Source: an uncultured Alphaproteobacteria bacterium | GTDB taxonomy: Bacteria > Pseudomonadota > Alphaproteobacteria > HIMB59 > GCA-002718135 | DNA length: 64,000 nt | Direction of reading: 5' to 3' | Assembly (NCBI GenBank): GCA_902573325.1 | Contig: CACGJH010000001.1 | Location: forward strand, 62,001 to 126,000 | Shown here: one piece after another, positions 46,556 through 57,182 of the stretch | How positions within the stretch are numbered: the stretch's first letter is position 1 | Layout: every line of letters starts with the position of its first letter | Notes under the pieces: model-generated | Told to the model about the DNA's origin: nothing | Database searches by the model: none | What the model saw: only the letters and a program-made list of their open reading frames with translations | Made by a program: the position numbers and the translations under genes

Positions 46556-48535
46556 TCAGATTTTTTTACACCAAAACTGATACATTCCTGCAAAGATTCT
46601 AGGATTAGATTTTTCGTATTCTTCCCATTTATCAAGATTAAATAAATCATCTTTATTATTATAATTTTCTTTAAATTTCTCTTTGACTAGTTGACCATCA
46701 AATCCTAGAAAAATTAAACCTAATTTATCTAAATATTCTTTTATTTTACTTATTGTAAATCTATGTTCCTGAACATGAAACAATAAATCTCTTACGCCAC
46801 TTACAGTATAAAAATCTGGACTTGATTTAATATTATTCCATTGATCATTATTATTCTCAATTAAATCTTTTCTAAATTTAATGATGCTTTTATAATTAGA
46901 TTGAATCTTGAGTTCATTAATTTTATTTTTAATTTCTTTTATATGTTGTCTCGCTCTTTCGCTATACAATCCAATAAGCATTAAAGAATCATTATTCAAA
47001 CATGATGTTAATACTTTCCATCCTTTAAATGGATTATTCATATGATGCAGAACCCCAACTGATTCAATTATATCAAACTTTCTATCTATTGATTCTAAAT
47101 CCAGGATATCCCCTTGAATAAAATCAATATTATTAATTCCAAGCTCGTTTGCCTTTCTTTTTGCGTAAGATAAACTTTTAAAACTTAAATCCAGAGCAAG
47201 TATTTTAGATTTTTTATATTTTGAGGCAGTTGTGATGGCATGCTGACCAGTACCACAACCGGCAATTAGAATTTCAGGATTTTCAGAGTTTGTAATTTTT
47301 TTTGAATCTAAATTTAAATCGCTATCATTTATTACATTTATAATATTTCTAGGCTCAATACTTAATCCAAGGTTTACCCATCTTGGATAGGGGTTTTCTT
47401 CATATTGCTTTTTTACATTAATAGAAACCTGATCTTCTACTTTTGATATAGACTTGATTGTTCTAGATATTTGATTTTCAATTTTATTTTGATTTACATG
47501 CAATTCAAATATTTCTTTTAATTTATCTGAAAATTTAATTTTATTTGACCAACTAAAATTAGTTAAAGGCTCATAACATGATAGGCACAATATATCTAAT
47601 TTATTGATTTTTTTACTTTCTTTTAAATTATTCTTAATTCTTTCATCAATTTTTTTTAATTTTTTTATTTCATCTTTTGATTGGTTATAAATGTATTCAT
47701 TAAGAAAACATTGCATAGATAAAGAAATTAAAAAATTAATGTGATTTTTATCAATATTTAATTTGTATGTTTGATTTAAAATTTCTTTTCTTATCTTAAC
47801 AAAATTTTTTTCGATATAATAATCAGGAATAGGACAAACTTTCATAAATTGCATTAGAAGAGAGTTATTCTGTAAATTTTCTAAAACATAATTAAAATCT
47901 TCATTAGTTATTTTATCCTTAATTAAAGATAAGTTATTCTTCAGATCTGTATTTAAAAATAAACCATTTAAAATATTAGGAGCAATAGAATTTGGTCTAA
48001 CAATAATTTTTTCTTTTAAAAGATATAAAAGATATTTATTAATATTTTTATTCTCTTCATCTAATATGTAAAACTGAAGTACCCCTGCTAAGTTGTAATA
48101 TGCTACTTTATAATTTGAATTGATTTCTAAAGTCGATAAATAACATTCAATAGCCCTCTTATTTAAACCTTTCTTTCTATATATATTTCCTAGATTATTA
48201 TGAGCTTTAAAATAATTAATGTCTAGTTCTATAACCTTATTATAACTTTCTATTGCTTTCTCTTTTTCATCTAATTTGTTGTAAACATTAGCTAAGTTAT
48301 AATGACCATCAGTATAATTTGGGCTTAGATTGACTACTTTGATAAATAAATTTTTTGCTAATTTATAATTTTTAAGTTCTGTGTGTACTACGCCTTGTAT
48401 ATTTTGAATAAGAATAGAGTTAGGAAATTCATCTATTAGTTCATTTGATAATTTCAAAAGTTGATCAAATTTTTTTTTATTAAATAATGATATTAATTCT
48501 TTTATTTTATTTTCTGATGGCTCTATTGGATTCAT
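46556..48535 (-). CDS. TPR-repeat protein fused to a class I SAM methyltransferase
   Basis: This 659-residue protein has two clear parts joined by a middle region. Residues about 40-160 hold TPR repeats (ENTDGHYNLA-like: DGHYNLANVYNKLDEKEKAI, AHNNLGNIYRKKGLNKRAI). Residues about 395-560 hold a methyltransferase with motif I ILIAGCGTGQHA near 422, LALDLSFKSLSYAK and IIESVGVLHHM. The stretch YEENPYPRW just before the methyltransferase is a conserved feature of this fusion family in marine bacteria. The region at about 200-390 is unassigned and contains two close cysteines (ILCLSCYEPL). It starts 1 bp after yejF, so it is transcribed with the transporter. Its target, protein or small molecule, is unknown. 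Confidence 0.82.
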   Translation of the reverse strand: MNPIEPSENKIKELISLFNKKKFDQLLKLSNELIDEFPNSILIQNIQGVVHTELKNYKLAKNLFIKVVNLSPNYTDGHYNLANVYNKLDEKEKAIESYNKVIELDINYFKAHNNLGNIYRKKGLNKRAIECYLSTLEINSNYKVAYYNLAGVLQFYILDEENKNINKYLLYLLKEKIIVRPNSIAPNILNGLFLNTDLKNNLSLIKDKITNEDFNYVLENLQNNSLLMQFMKVCPIPDYYIEKNFVKIRKEILNQTYKLNIDKNHINFLISLSMQCFLNEYIYNQSKDEIKKLKKIDERIKNNLKESKKINKLDILCLSCYEPLTNFSWSNKIKFSDKLKEIFELHVNQNKIENQISRTIKSISKVEDQVSINVKKQYEENPYPRWVNLGLSIEPRNIINVINDSDLNLDSKKITNSENPEILIAGCGTGQHAITTASKYKKSKILALDLSFKSLSYAKRKANELGINNIDFIQGDILDLESIDRKFDIIESVGVLHHMNNPFKGWKVLTSCLNNDSLMLIGLYSERARQHIKEIKNKINELKIQSNYKSIIKFRKDLIENNNDQWNNIKSSPDFYTVSGVRDLLFHVQEHRFTISKIKEYLDKLGLIFLGFDGQLVKEKFKENYNNKDDLFNLDKWEEYEKSNPRIFAGMYQFWCKKI

Positions 48536-50113
48536 TTATAAAACAGAAGAAATAAGTTTTTTAGTATACTCTGATTTAGGAGTATTAAATAAATTACTAC
48601 TAATATTTTCTTCTACAATTAAACCATCTTTTAATACAATTATCCTATCTGATATTGCTTTGATGACTGTCATATCATGACTAATAAATATGTAGCTAAG
48701 CTGAAGTTGTTTTTGTAGTTTATTTAAAAGATTTATTATTTGATTTTGTATTGTTACATCTAAAGCTGAAGTAGGTTCATCTAATATTAAAATTTTTGGT
48801 TCTAAAATTAGAGCTCTTGCAATTGCAATTCTTTGACGTTGACCTCCTGAAAATTCATGAGGGTATTTTTCAATCGTATTTTTATACTCTAATCCAACTT
48901 TATCTAATATATTTTTTATTTTTTCTTCTTTTTCCTTTTTACTTATACTTGGATAATGAATTAACAAACCTTCAGAAATAATATCCTCTATATTCATTCT
49001 TGGACTTAATGATGAAAATGGATCTTGAAAGACAATCTGTATTTCCTTTCTTAAATTTAGCATTTCCTTTTTGTTTAATTGATTAAGATCTTTTTTATTT
49101 ATTTTTATTTTTCCTTTTGATTCTATTAAATTTAAAATTGCTAAAATAAGAGATGTTTTTCCTGAACCTGACTCTCCAACGATACCAATACTTTCACCAA
49201 TTTTTAAATCAAAACTGACATTTTTAATTGCTTTTACATAGTCAACTGTTTTTTTTAGAAGACCTTTTTTAATTGGGTACCATACATCTAAACCCTCAAC
49301 TTTTAAGATAGAATCTGAATCAAAATTTTTGCTCTCTTTAATATTACTCTGATAAGAAACTAATTCTCTTGTATACTCATTTATTGGATTATTAAATATT
49401 TCATCATTTGTACCAAATTCTACGATTTTACCATTTTTCATTACATAAATATAATCAGATAATTTTTTTACTACTGATAAATCATGACTTATAAAAACTA
49501 AAGACATACCCAGTCTTGATTGTATATTTTTTAGCAGTTCTAAAATTTGTAGTTGAATCGTAACATCTAATGCTGTTGTTGGCTCATCAGCAATAAGAAC
49601 TTCCGGGTTATTAGCAATACTCATTGCGATCATAGCTCTTTGTCTCTGCCCACCTGATAATTCATAAGGATATATTTTTGGCCTTGTTGCAATGTTATCT
49701 AAACCCACTTCTTTTAATAAATTTATAGTTTTTATCTTAGCTTCATTCTTGGTAATTACATTGTGGGTTATAATGATCTCCTCAATTTGTTTGTTAATAG
49801 TATGCAAAGGGTTTAAACTAGTCATAGGTTCTTGAAAAATTGTAGAAATTTTATTTCCCCTTATTTTTTGTATTTCACTTTCATTCAATTTCAATAAATT
49901 GACATTATTAAAAAATATATTACCATTTTTAATATCGGCACCATTAGGTAGTAGCTTTAAAATACTTAGTGCAGATAAAGTTTTGCCTGAACCTGACTCA
50001 CCAACAATAGCAGTAGTTTTTCCTTTTATAACATCTAGATTTATATTTTTTACTACCTCAATGTTTCTATTAAATTCAATTGTAAGATTTTGTATTGAAA
50101 TTATTTTATCCAT
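48536..50113 (-). CDS. yejF: Peptide ABC transporter ATP-binding protein, fused double ATPase (YejF-like)
   Basis: This is the energising subunit of a YejABEF-type oligopeptide importer. Two complete ABC modules lie in one chain of 525 aa. The first has GESGSGKT near 39, LSGGQRQRAMIAM and LIADEPTTALD; the second has GESGSGKT near 315, FSGGQRQRIAIAR and LILDEPTSALD. In other bacteria YejABEF takes up peptides, including microcin C. It abuts yejE upstream and the TPR-methyltransferase downstream. Confidence 0.95.
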   Translation of the reverse strand: MDKIISIQNLTIEFNRNIEVVKNINLDVIKGKTTAIVGESGSGKTLSALSILKLLPNGADIKNGNIFFNNVNLLKLNESEIQKIRGNKISTIFQEPMTSLNPLHTINKQIEEIIITHNVITKNEAKIKTINLLKEVGLDNIATRPKIYPYELSGGQRQRAMIAMSIANNPEVLIADEPTTALDVTIQLQILELLKNIQSRLGMSLVFISHDLSVVKKLSDYIYVMKNGKIVEFGTNDEIFNNPINEYTRELVSYQSNIKESKNFDSDSILKVEGLDVWYPIKKGLLKKTVDYVKAIKNVSFDLKIGESIGIVGESGSGKTSLILAILNLIESKGKIKINKKDLNQLNKKEMLNLRKEIQIVFQDPFSSLSPRMNIEDIISEGLLIHYPSISKKEKEEKIKNILDKVGLEYKNTIEKYPHEFSGGQRQRIAIARALILEPKILILDEPTSALDVTIQNQIINLLNKLQKQLQLSYIFISHDMTVIKAISDRIIVLKDGLIVEENISSNLFNTPKSEYTKKLISSVL

Positions 50114-50114
50114 T

Positions 50115-51155
50115 TTAATTAAAAGTCTTTCTGGGATCTAAAGAGTCTCTAATTGCTTCGCCTACAAAAACTAACAGACCTAACATCAAACCTAAGGTTA
50201 AAAAACTTGTAATTCCAAGCCATGGAGCTTGTAAATTATTCCTTCCTTGATTTACCATTTCTCCTAATGATGCTGACCCTGGCGGTAAGCCAAAACCTAA
50301 GAAATCAAGACCTGATAATGCAGTTACAGATGCGCTTAAACTGAATGGAAGAAAAGTAACAGTAGCAATAGTAGCATTAGGTAACATGTGTCTTAACATA
50401 ATTTTTGCATTAGAAACTCCTAAAGCTCTTGCTGCTCTTATATAGTCAAAATTCCTTGCTCGTAAAAATTCTGCCCGAACAACACCAACATAGCCCATCC
50501 AACCAAAAAGTAACAAAATAATTAGAAGCCACCAAAAATTTGGTTGAATTATACTAGCTAAAATTATTAAGACATATAATGTTGGTATTGCCGACCACAC
50601 TTCCATAAATCTTTGGAAGAATAAATCAGTCTTTCCACCAAAATAACCTTGCACAGCTCCAGCTGACACTCCAATAATCATTGAAAAAAATGTAAGAGTA
50701 AATCCAAACAAAATCGATATTCTAAAACCATAAATGACTCTTGAAAGTACATCTCTTGCCTGATCATCAGTACCAAGCCAATTTTTATTTGAAGGTGGTG
50801 AAGGAGCTGGAGCGGATAAATCTCTTATTATAGTATTATAAGAATACGGTATAATCGGCATAATCATCCAACCATTTTCATTAATTAGGTTTTTTACATA
50901 AGGATCTCTATAATCAGCTTCTGTTTCAAAATCACCTCCAAATGTTGTTTCTGAATAATATGAAAAAATTGGATAATAAAAGCTTTCATTATGTTTTATT
51001 AAAAGTGGTTTTTCATTAGCAATTAAATCTGCAAACAAAGAGATAATGAATAAAATACTAAATATCCAAAAGGAGTAATATCCTCTTTTATTAGCTTTAA
51101 AATTATAAAGTCTTCTTTGGTTAAGTTTTGATAATTTCATATTATCTAGCTTCAA
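50115..51155 (-). CDS. yejE: Peptide ABC transporter permease (YejE-like)
   Basis: This is an inner-membrane permease of the DppC type (346 aa). The first helix ([18 protein letters not shown]) is followed by a periplasmic insert of about 80 residues with [21 protein letters not shown], then five helices. The EAA loop [21 protein letters not shown] contacts the ATPase. The start overlaps the end of yejB by 14 bp. Confidence 0.94.
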   Translation of the reverse strand: MKLDNMKLSKLNQRRLYNFKANKRGYYSFWIFSILFIISLFADLIANEKPLLIKHNESFYYPIFSYYSETTFGGDFETEADYRDPYVKNLINENGWMIMPIIPYSYNTIIRDLSAPAPSPPSNKNWLGTDDQARDVLSRVIYGFRISILFGFTLTFFSMIIGVSAGAVQGYFGGKTDLFFQRFMEVWSAIPTLYVLIILASIIQPNFWWLLIILLLFGWMGYVGVVRAEFLRARNFDYIRAARALGVSNAKIMLRHMLPNATIATVTFLPFSLSASVTALSGLDFLGFGLPPGSASLGEMVNQGRNNLQAPWLGITSFLTLGLMLGLLVFVGEAIRDSLDPRKTFN

Positions 51156-52236
51156 AGTCTATTCGTGGATCAATTATGGAATACATAAAATCACTGATAA
51201 TTCCCATAATTAATCCTAGTAATGAAAAAAAATATAAGGTTGCAAATATAACAGGATAATCTCTCATAATTACAGCTTCGTATCCTAATAATCCTAGTCC
51301 ATCTAAAGAAAAAATAACCTCAATAAACAGAGAACTTGAAAAAAGAATTCCAATAAATGCTGAAGGAAAACCAGCAATTACTATTAACATTGCATTTCTA
51401 AATACATGACCATAAAGAATCTTTCTTTCAGTCAAACCTTTAGAACGTGCTGTAATCACATATTGTTGATTTACTTGATCAAGAAATGAATTTTTTGTTA
51501 AAAAAGTTAATCCGGCAAACCCACTTACAAGCATCGCAGTTAAAGGAAGTGCTAAATGCCAGAAGTAATCAACTATTTTTTGTAATAATGTTAATTCATC
51601 AAAATTTTCAGAAAATAAACCTCTTAGAGGAAAAATATCATAAAACCTTCCTCCTGCAAAAAATACAATTAGTATTACAGCAAATAAAAAATTTGGTATT
51701 GCATAACCAATAGTTACAATTGAACTTGTAACTATATCAAATCTTGATCCATCTTTTATTGCCTTTCTTATACCAAGAGGTATAGATATTAAATATACTA
51801 ATAAAGTTGTCCATAAACCAAGTGATATTGAAACTGGCATTTTATCTAAAACAATAGAGGTAACCTTTTGATCTCTAAAAAAGCTTTCACCAAAATCAAA
51901 CGTTAGATAATCTTTAAGCATTTTAATAAATCGTTCATGAGCTGGTTTGTCCATCCCATACATTTTTTCTATTTCTTTTATAATATCTGGATCTAAACCT
52001 TGTGAGCCCCTATAAGTGCTAGTTGATGAAGTATCGCTTGTATCAAATTCTAATGCTTCTCCTTCATTAGAACCTGAAAATCTTGCTGTTGATTCTACCG
52101 CTGTACCGGTCATCTGAGCGATTAGTTGTTCTACAGGTCCACCTGGAACAAATTGCACAATTGCAAAATTAATTAACATTATTCCAAAAAGTGTTGGAAT
52201 AATTAGTAAGAGTCTCTTTATAAGATATGCTCCCAT
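51142..52236 (-). CDS. yejB: Peptide ABC transporter permease (YejB-like)
   Basis: This is the DppB-type partner permease (364 aa). It starts [37 protein letters not shown], has the large acidic/Ser-rich periplasmic insert typical of YejB ([19 protein letters not shown] region), and the EAA loop [20 protein letters not shown]. It follows yejA by 40 bp. Confidence 0.95.
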   Translation of the reverse strand: MGAYLIKRLLLIIPTLFGIMLINFAIVQFVPGGPVEQLIAQMTGTAVESTARFSGSNEGEALEFDTSDTSSTSTYRGSQGLDPDIIKEIEKMYGMDKPAHERFIKMLKDYLTFDFGESFFRDQKVTSIVLDKMPVSISLGLWTTLLVYLISIPLGIRKAIKDGSRFDIVTSSIVTIGYAIPNFLFAVILIVFFAGGRFYDIFPLRGLFSENFDELTLLQKIVDYFWHLALPLTAMLVSGFAGLTFLTKNSFLDQVNQQYVITARSKGLTERKILYGHVFRNAMLIVIAGFPSAFIGILFSSSLFIEVIFSLDGLGLLGYEAVIMRDYPVIFATLYFFSLLGLIMGIISDFMYSIIDPRIDFEAR

Positions 52237-52276
52237 AATTAATTTATTTTATATTATTTAGATTAAAGTTTGATAA

Positions 52277-54103
52277 CTAGTTTGTAGTCCTATTTGACTG
52301 AATTTGATCATATTTATTTTGATTAATCCACCAAGTGTCAAAACCAAGTGAATATTTGGGTTTAATTTTAGGTTGGTCAAAGAAATCCCAATAAACTACT
52401 CGATATGATGAAATGTGCCATTGAGGAATAACATAATAATTCCATAGCAAAACTCTATCTAAAGCTTTTGTAATAATTAATAAGTCTTCTCTATCCTTTG
52501 CATTGATTAGGTTATCTATTAATCCATCAACAGCATAATTTTTTATTCCAATTACATTTCTTGATCCATTAGTGTCAGCAGCGTCAGATCCCCAGAAATT
52601 TTTTTGTTCATTGCCAGGTGAAAGTGACTGGGAAAATGTTTGTACAATCATATCAAAATCAAATACTTCTATTTTTTTTTGGTACTCAGCACTGTCTATT
52701 GTTCTTACAGTTACATCTATACCTAGTTTTTCCAAGTTATCCTTGAAAGGCAGTACTATTCTCTCAAATGCTGGTGATCGTAATAATATTTCAAACTCAA
52801 AAGGTTCTTTAGTGTTAGAATCATAAAGTTTACCATCAACTAATTCCCATCCAGATTCTTCTAAAAGTTTGGAAGCTTCTTGCAATTGCATTCTCATATA
52901 ACCGGAACCATCTGTAACTGGATTTGTATATACTTCTGTAAATATTTCCTTTGGCAGTACATCAAAATATGGATTTAAATAATTTAATTCTTCTTTTGAA
53001 GGAAGACCAGAGGAAGCAAGTTCTGAGTTTTCAAAAAAGCTATCTGTTCTTTTATATGCATCAAAGAATAAATTTTTATTAGACCATTCAAAATCAAAAG
53101 CATATGAAAGAGCCTTTCTTACTCTTCTATCTTTAAATTTATCTTTTCTAATATTAAAAGCAAAACCCTGCATACCTTGCGGATTTTCATGACTTATTAA
53201 TTCTTTTTTAATTAAGCCTTCATTTACAGCATTTATATCATACGCAGTTGCCCATTCTTTTGATGAATTTTCTGAGAAGAAGTCGATCTCACCAGATTTA
53301 AAAGCTTCTCTTTCAATACCTCTGTCTTTGTAATAATCATATCTAATTGTGCCGAAGTTATCTTTACCAATTTTAATTGGTATTGATGCACCAAAACCCC
53401 AATAATTTTGATCTAGTTCGTAAGTAATTGATCTTCCACTATCGAATGATTTAATTTTATATGGACCACTTCCAATTGGTATTTCAAGAGATGTTTCTTC
53501 AAAGTTTTTATTTTCCCAATAATGTTTTGGCAGTACAGGTAATTGGCCAACAATTAATACTAATTCTTTATTCGTATTTGTTGTAAAATTAAATCTTACT
53601 TTATTTTCTTCTTCCTTAATAACTTCTTTTACATCACCATAATAATATTTATAAAATGGGTGACCTTTTTCCATCAAGGTATTAAATGTCCAGACAACAT
53701 CATCAGCTGTAATTTTTTTTCCATCATGCCAATATGCTTCATTTCTCAATGTAAATGAAACCCAAGATCTATCATCTGGCCATTCAATCGTTTCCGCCAA
53801 TAATCCGTATTCCGTAAATGCTTCATCACTAGATCCCGTTGTTAATGTTTCATACAATGTTCCAATTCCAGCTGCCGAGGTACCTTTTAAAATAAAGGGA
53901 TTGAAGCTGTCATAGGTTCCAATCGCACTTCTTACTATTGATCCACCCTTAATTGAATTTGGATTAATGTATTCAACATTTTCAAAATCTTTTGAGTATT
54001 TTGGTTCACCATGCATTGCAATTGCATGTGAAATATTAGTATTTGCTTGTGCTTTTAATTGAAAAATTAGAGTAAAAGTAAAGATCAATGTGATTATTTT
54101 CAT
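52277..54103 (-). CDS. yejA: Periplasmic peptide-binding protein (YejA-like)
   Basis: This is the extracytoplasmic substrate-binding protein for the importer. A signal peptide (IITLIFTFTLIFQLKAQA) precedes a family 5 solute-binding fold of about 590 residues, with HGEPKYSKDFENVEYINPNS and WVSFTLRNEAYWHDGKKITADDVVWTFNTLMEKG near the start, YGFDTWW-like SLGFDTWWINQNKYD at the end. The ligand may be short peptides, as in E. coli. It begins 41 bp after the HisN-like gene. Confidence 0.93.
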   Translation of the reverse strand: MKIITLIFTFTLIFQLKAQANTNISHAIAMHGEPKYSKDFENVEYINPNSIKGGSIVRSAIGTYDSFNPFILKGTSAAGIGTLYETLTTGSSDEAFTEYGLLAETIEWPDDRSWVSFTLRNEAYWHDGKKITADDVVWTFNTLMEKGHPFYKYYYGDVKEVIKEEENKVRFNFTTNTNKELVLIVGQLPVLPKHYWENKNFEETSLEIPIGSGPYKIKSFDSGRSITYELDQNYWGFGASIPIKIGKDNFGTIRYDYYKDRGIEREAFKSGEIDFFSENSSKEWATAYDINAVNEGLIKKELISHENPQGMQGFAFNIRKDKFKDRRVRKALSYAFDFEWSNKNLFFDAYKRTDSFFENSELASSGLPSKEELNYLNPYFDVLPKEIFTEVYTNPVTDGSGYMRMQLQEASKLLEESGWELVDGKLYDSNTKEPFEFEILLRSPAFERIVLPFKDNLEKLGIDVTVRTIDSAEYQKKIEVFDFDMIVQTFSQSLSPGNEQKNFWGSDAADTNGSRNVIGIKNYAVDGLIDNLINAKDREDLLIITKALDRVLLWNYYVIPQWHISSYRVVYWDFFDQPKIKPKYSLGFDTWWINQNKYDQIQSNRTTN

Positions 54104-54144
54104 ATTTGTAATATATGTCTATTTATTAAAAATTAAAATAAATT

Positions 54145-54918
54145 TTAGTTTATTAATTTAATTATTTCATCATGAAGAGAGCTTGTACTGGAGGCAACTA
54201 AACTGCCATCTGAGTCTAGCGATATATCATGTCCAAACTTATCCGTAATTACTCCACCAGCTCCTTCAATTACATTTACAAGAGCCATATAATCATGCAC
54301 TTTTAATGTATCTTCTAAAACAATATCAATTAAACCTGAGGCTAACATCCCATACATATAACAATCACCACCAAGTCTATAGTATCTTGATTTTTCTTTG
54401 AGTAATTCTAACCCTTTTTTAATTTGAGGCTCATCAAAATATAATCCAGATGTAAAAAGATAGGCATCTTTGATTTGTTTAATTGCGGAAGTTTGAACAT
54501 CTTTTCCATTACATTTTGTGTTTTGATTTTTTATTCCCATCCATCGCTCATTGTGTGCTGGACAATTAATAATTCCTAAAACTGGTTTTTTGTTATGAAG
54601 TAATGCAATTAAATTACCAAAATCTTTATGTCCAGCTATATAACTTCTTGTCCCATCTATAGGATCTAATACCCATAAAAATTCAGAGTCTATTTTTTCA
54701 TTTTCATACTCTTCACCTAAAATTCCATGATTAGGATATTCTTTTCTTATTTTCTCTCTTAATACCTGTTCTGTTTCTTTATCTGCTAAAGTTACAGGAC
54801 TTTCATCATCTTTAATTTCTATTTCAATTTTGTTTCTAAAATAATGCATCGAAGTTTTAGATGCATCATCGGCTAAAGAGTTTGCAAATTTTGAAAACTC
54901 TTCTGTATCTAAGATCAT
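54145..54918 (-). CDS. hisN: Inositol-monophosphatase-family phosphatase, HisN-like histidinol-phosphatase
   Basis: This is a Mg-dependent phosphatase (257 aa) of the IMPase fold. Metal-binding motifs are GEEYENE, LDPIDGTRSYI and VHDYMALVNVIEGAGG. DESPVTLADKETEQVLRE and GGDCYMYGMLASG match alphaproteobacterial HisN, which dephosphorylates histidinol phosphate in histidine synthesis. A general inositol-phosphatase or PAP phosphatase role is the alternative. It is the first gene of the minus-strand run into yejABEF, and is 9 bp after the cytochrome c gene. Confidence 0.78.
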   Translation of the reverse strand: MILDTEEFSKFANSLADDASKTSMHYFRNKIEIEIKDDESPVTLADKETEQVLREKIRKEYPNHGILGEEYENEKIDSEFLWVLDPIDGTRSYIAGHKDFGNLIALLHNKKPVLGIINCPAHNERWMGIKNQNTKCNGKDVQTSAIKQIKDAYLFTSGLYFDEPQIKKGLELLKEKSRYYRLGGDCYMYGMLASGLIDIVLEDTLKVHDYMALVNVIEGAGGVITDKFGHDISLDSDGSLVASSTSSLHDEIIKLIN

Positions 54919-54927
54919 TACTTTAGT

Positions 54928-55473
54928 TTAAGGAAGGGGTGCTGGATTATCTGAGTGTTCTCTTAGGAAATAAACTAAGTCTGCTCTATCTTTTACTTTT
55001 TTTAAACCTGCAAAGTTCATTTTTGTACCTTTTATATATTTTTTTGGTTTATATAAAAATTCTGCTAATTCTTCATATCCCCACTCTCCACCGTATTCAG
55101 CTAAGGCTTTAGAGTATGCAAAACCTTCAACATTTGCTTTTGGTCTATTTATAATGTTCCATAAGTGAGGGCCTACTTTATTTGCACTACCTTTCTCATA
55201 ATTATGGCATGTTGCACATTTTTTGAATAATTTTTCCCCATTATCGAGAGAAGCACTTGCTAGTAACATTGAAATTGGTTCAATTACTTCCTCTTTTTTT
55301 TCTACTACTCCTACACCAGTAGAATCTTCAGGAACATCTATTTTATAAGCTGTTTCTTTTTTTTCATCATGATCAATATCAATGACTAAATCTCCAAAAT
55401 GCCCAATAAGTGTAACAATTAAGACTGCTAATATAATAGATGCTAAAATTTTATTAACTTCAAGCCCAGACAT
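54928..55473 (-). CDS. cycM: Membrane-anchored c-type cytochrome (CycM / c552-like)
   Basis: This is an electron carrier held to the periplasmic face by one N-terminal helix (ILASIILAVLIVTLIGHFG), probably linking complex III to the terminal oxidase. The haem site is CATCH near residue 100; the methionine ligand is in GTKMNFAGL, and GPHLWNIINRP with FAYSKAL is typical of mitochondrial-type class I cytochromes. I start at ATG 55473 (MSGLEVNK), giving 181 aa, since the frame continues upstream only as antisense of kdsB. The arrangement divergent to kdsB-pheA is classic for Alphaproteobacteria. Confidence 0.92.
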   Translation of the reverse strand: MSGLEVNKILASIILAVLIVTLIGHFGDLVIDIDHDEKKETAYKIDVPEDSTGVGVVEKKEEVIEPISMLLASASLDNGEKLFKKCATCHNYEKGSANKVGPHLWNIINRPKANVEGFAYSKALAEYGGEWGYEELAEFLYKPKKYIKGTKMNFAGLKKVKDRADLVYFLREHSDNPAPLP

Positions 55474-55564
55474 GTATAAGTACATATACAGATTTTTTAG
55501 AAGAAAGAATATATTTGTCGTAAGTATGAAATTTAAATTCTCTTGCCTAATTGTCGCATAAATT

Positions 55565-56299
55565 ATGAAAAATGTTGTAATTATACCTTCACGAATGGCT
55601 TCCACTAGACTGCCCGGTAAACCATTAATGGCTATAGATGGTATTCCAATGATACAACGAGTATGGCAACAAGCAATTGAGTCAAATATTGGAGAAGTGT
55701 TTGTTGCCTGCTCAGAAATTGAAGTGCATGATTTAATCGTAAGTAATGGTGGCAAAGCTATTATGACAGATCCAAATCTCCCCTCTGGAACTGATAGAGT
55801 TCACTCCGCTTTTTTAAAGATAAATAATAATCAAGATATTGACATAATAATTAATCTACAAGGTGATATGCCTCTTATTGATCCAGAACATATTCTTAAA
55901 GTAACTGACCCAATAAAAAAAAATTTTACTATTGGCACACTTGCAACAAACTTAAATGATAATGAATTAAATAATCCCAATGTAACGAAAGTTGAAGTTG
56001 ATTTTAAAAAAAATGAAACAGCTCAGGCATTATGTTTTTATAGAGAAGTTACGATAGAAAATAAAAACTTATACCATCATGTTGGCATCTACAGTTATAC
56101 TCCAGATTCAATAAATACATTTATCAATCTACCTAAATCAACAAATGAAATAGATCTAAGTTTAGAACAAATGAGAGCTATGGATTCTAATATTCCAATT
56201 GGAGTTACGTATGTTCCTGAAGTTCCAATGAGTGTAGATACAAAAGAGGATTTAATAAATATTGAAACTAATATAAGAGAGCAAAATGATAAAAGTTGA
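55565..56299 (+). CDS. kdsB: 3-deoxy-manno-octulosonate cytidylyltransferase (CMP-Kdo synthetase)
   Basis: KdsB activates Kdo with CTP for attachment to lipid A. The protein (244 aa) has the nucleotide-binding start VVIIPSRMASTRLPGKPL, VVACSE-like VFVACSEIEVHD, INLQGDMPLIDP and YHHVGIYSYTPDSI. With kdsD it shows a Kdo-containing LPS. The 91-bp gap to the divergent cycM must hold both promoters. It overlaps pheA by 14 bp. Confidence 0.96.
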   Translation: MKNVVIIPSRMASTRLPGKPLMAIDGIPMIQRVWQQAIESNIGEVFVACSEIEVHDLIVSNGGKAIMTDPNLPSGTDRVHSAFLKINNNQDIDIIINLQGDMPLIDPEHILKVTDPIKKNFTIGTLATNLNDNELNNPNVTKVEVDFKKNETAQALCFYREVTIENKNLYHHVGIYSYTPDSINTFINLPKSTNEIDLSLEQMRAMDSNIPIGVTYVPEVPMSVDTKEDLINIETNIREQNDKS

Positions 56300-57128
56300 T
56301 AGTTTTTCATTTCAAGGTGTGAATGGTGCTTATAGTGAACAAGCTGGAAAAAATATTTTTCCAAATGCAACAAGTATACCGTGTTCAACTTTTGAAGATA
56401 TGTTTGAACATGTTAGATCAGGAAAATCTGAAGCAGCAATGGTTCCAATAGAAAACTCTCTTGCAGGAAGAGTAGCGGATACTCAAAGATTGATACCTGA
56501 CTCTGATTTAAAAATAACTTATGAATATTTTCATGAAGTAAATCATAACTTACTTGGAATTAGAGGTGCGAAAATCTCAGATATTAAAAGAATAAGAAGT
56601 CATGAACAGGGAATTGCTCAATGTCGAAACAAAATTTTAAAATTAGATAAGCAAATGATTGTTGAAGCTGATACAGCCGGATCTGCTAAATTAATTTCAG
56701 AATTAAATAATATTGAAGATGGAGCTATCGCATCTGAACTTGCTGCTAATATATATGATCTTGATATATTGGAAAAAAATTTCCAAGATACTCAAAATAA
56801 CGTAACTCGATTTCTTGTTATGCAAAAAAATCTATTAGATATAAATCCAGAAACAAAAGATATACTTACAACATTAGTATTTACAGTTAGAAGTATTCCA
56901 GCAGTTTTGTACAAATGTCTTGGTGGATTTGCTAGTAATGGTGTTAATATAACTAAGCTTGAGAGTTACATTCATCCACAGGGTTTTGATGTTGCACAAT
57001 TTTATATAGATTTTGAAGGACATCCTGAAAATACATCTGTAAAATTGGCATTAGAAGAGATGAAATTTTTTTGTAAGAAGATAGAAATCCTTGGAGTATA
57101 TGAGAAATCTTCATTTAGGAAAAAATAA
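56286..57128 (+). CDS. pheA: Prephenate dehydratase
   Basis: PheA converts prephenate to phenylpyruvate in phenylalanine synthesis. The 280-residue protein lacks a chorismate mutase domain. The dehydratase part has FQGVNGAYSEQA, VPIENSLAGRV and the catalytic TRF in NNVTRFLVM; a C-terminal ACT domain (about 195-275, FASNGVNITKLESY) would bind phenylalanine for feedback control. The kdsB-pheA order is normal for the class. Confidence 0.96.
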   Translation: MIKVDSFSFQGVNGAYSEQAGKNIFPNATSIPCSTFEDMFEHVRSGKSEAAMVPIENSLAGRVADTQRLIPDSDLKITYEYFHEVNHNLLGIRGAKISDIKRIRSHEQGIAQCRNKILKLDKQMIVEADTAGSAKLISELNNIEDGAIASELAANIYDLDILEKNFQDTQNNVTRFLVMQKNLLDINPETKDILTTLVFTVRSIPAVLYKCLGGFASNGVNITKLESYIHPQGFDVAQFYIDFEGHPENTSVKLALEEMKFFCKKIEILGVYEKSSFRKK

Positions 57129-57182
57129 GATTTTTTAAAAAGTCTATTTATATTTTATTTACATTAATGTTATATTGCTACA

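Noticed and set aside
55474..55755. Upstream extension of the cytochrome c reading frame by 94 codons
   Set aside because: It is antisense to the start of kdsB, has no cytochrome-like or signal sequence, and a good start (MSGLEVNK followed by a membrane helix) exists at 55473.
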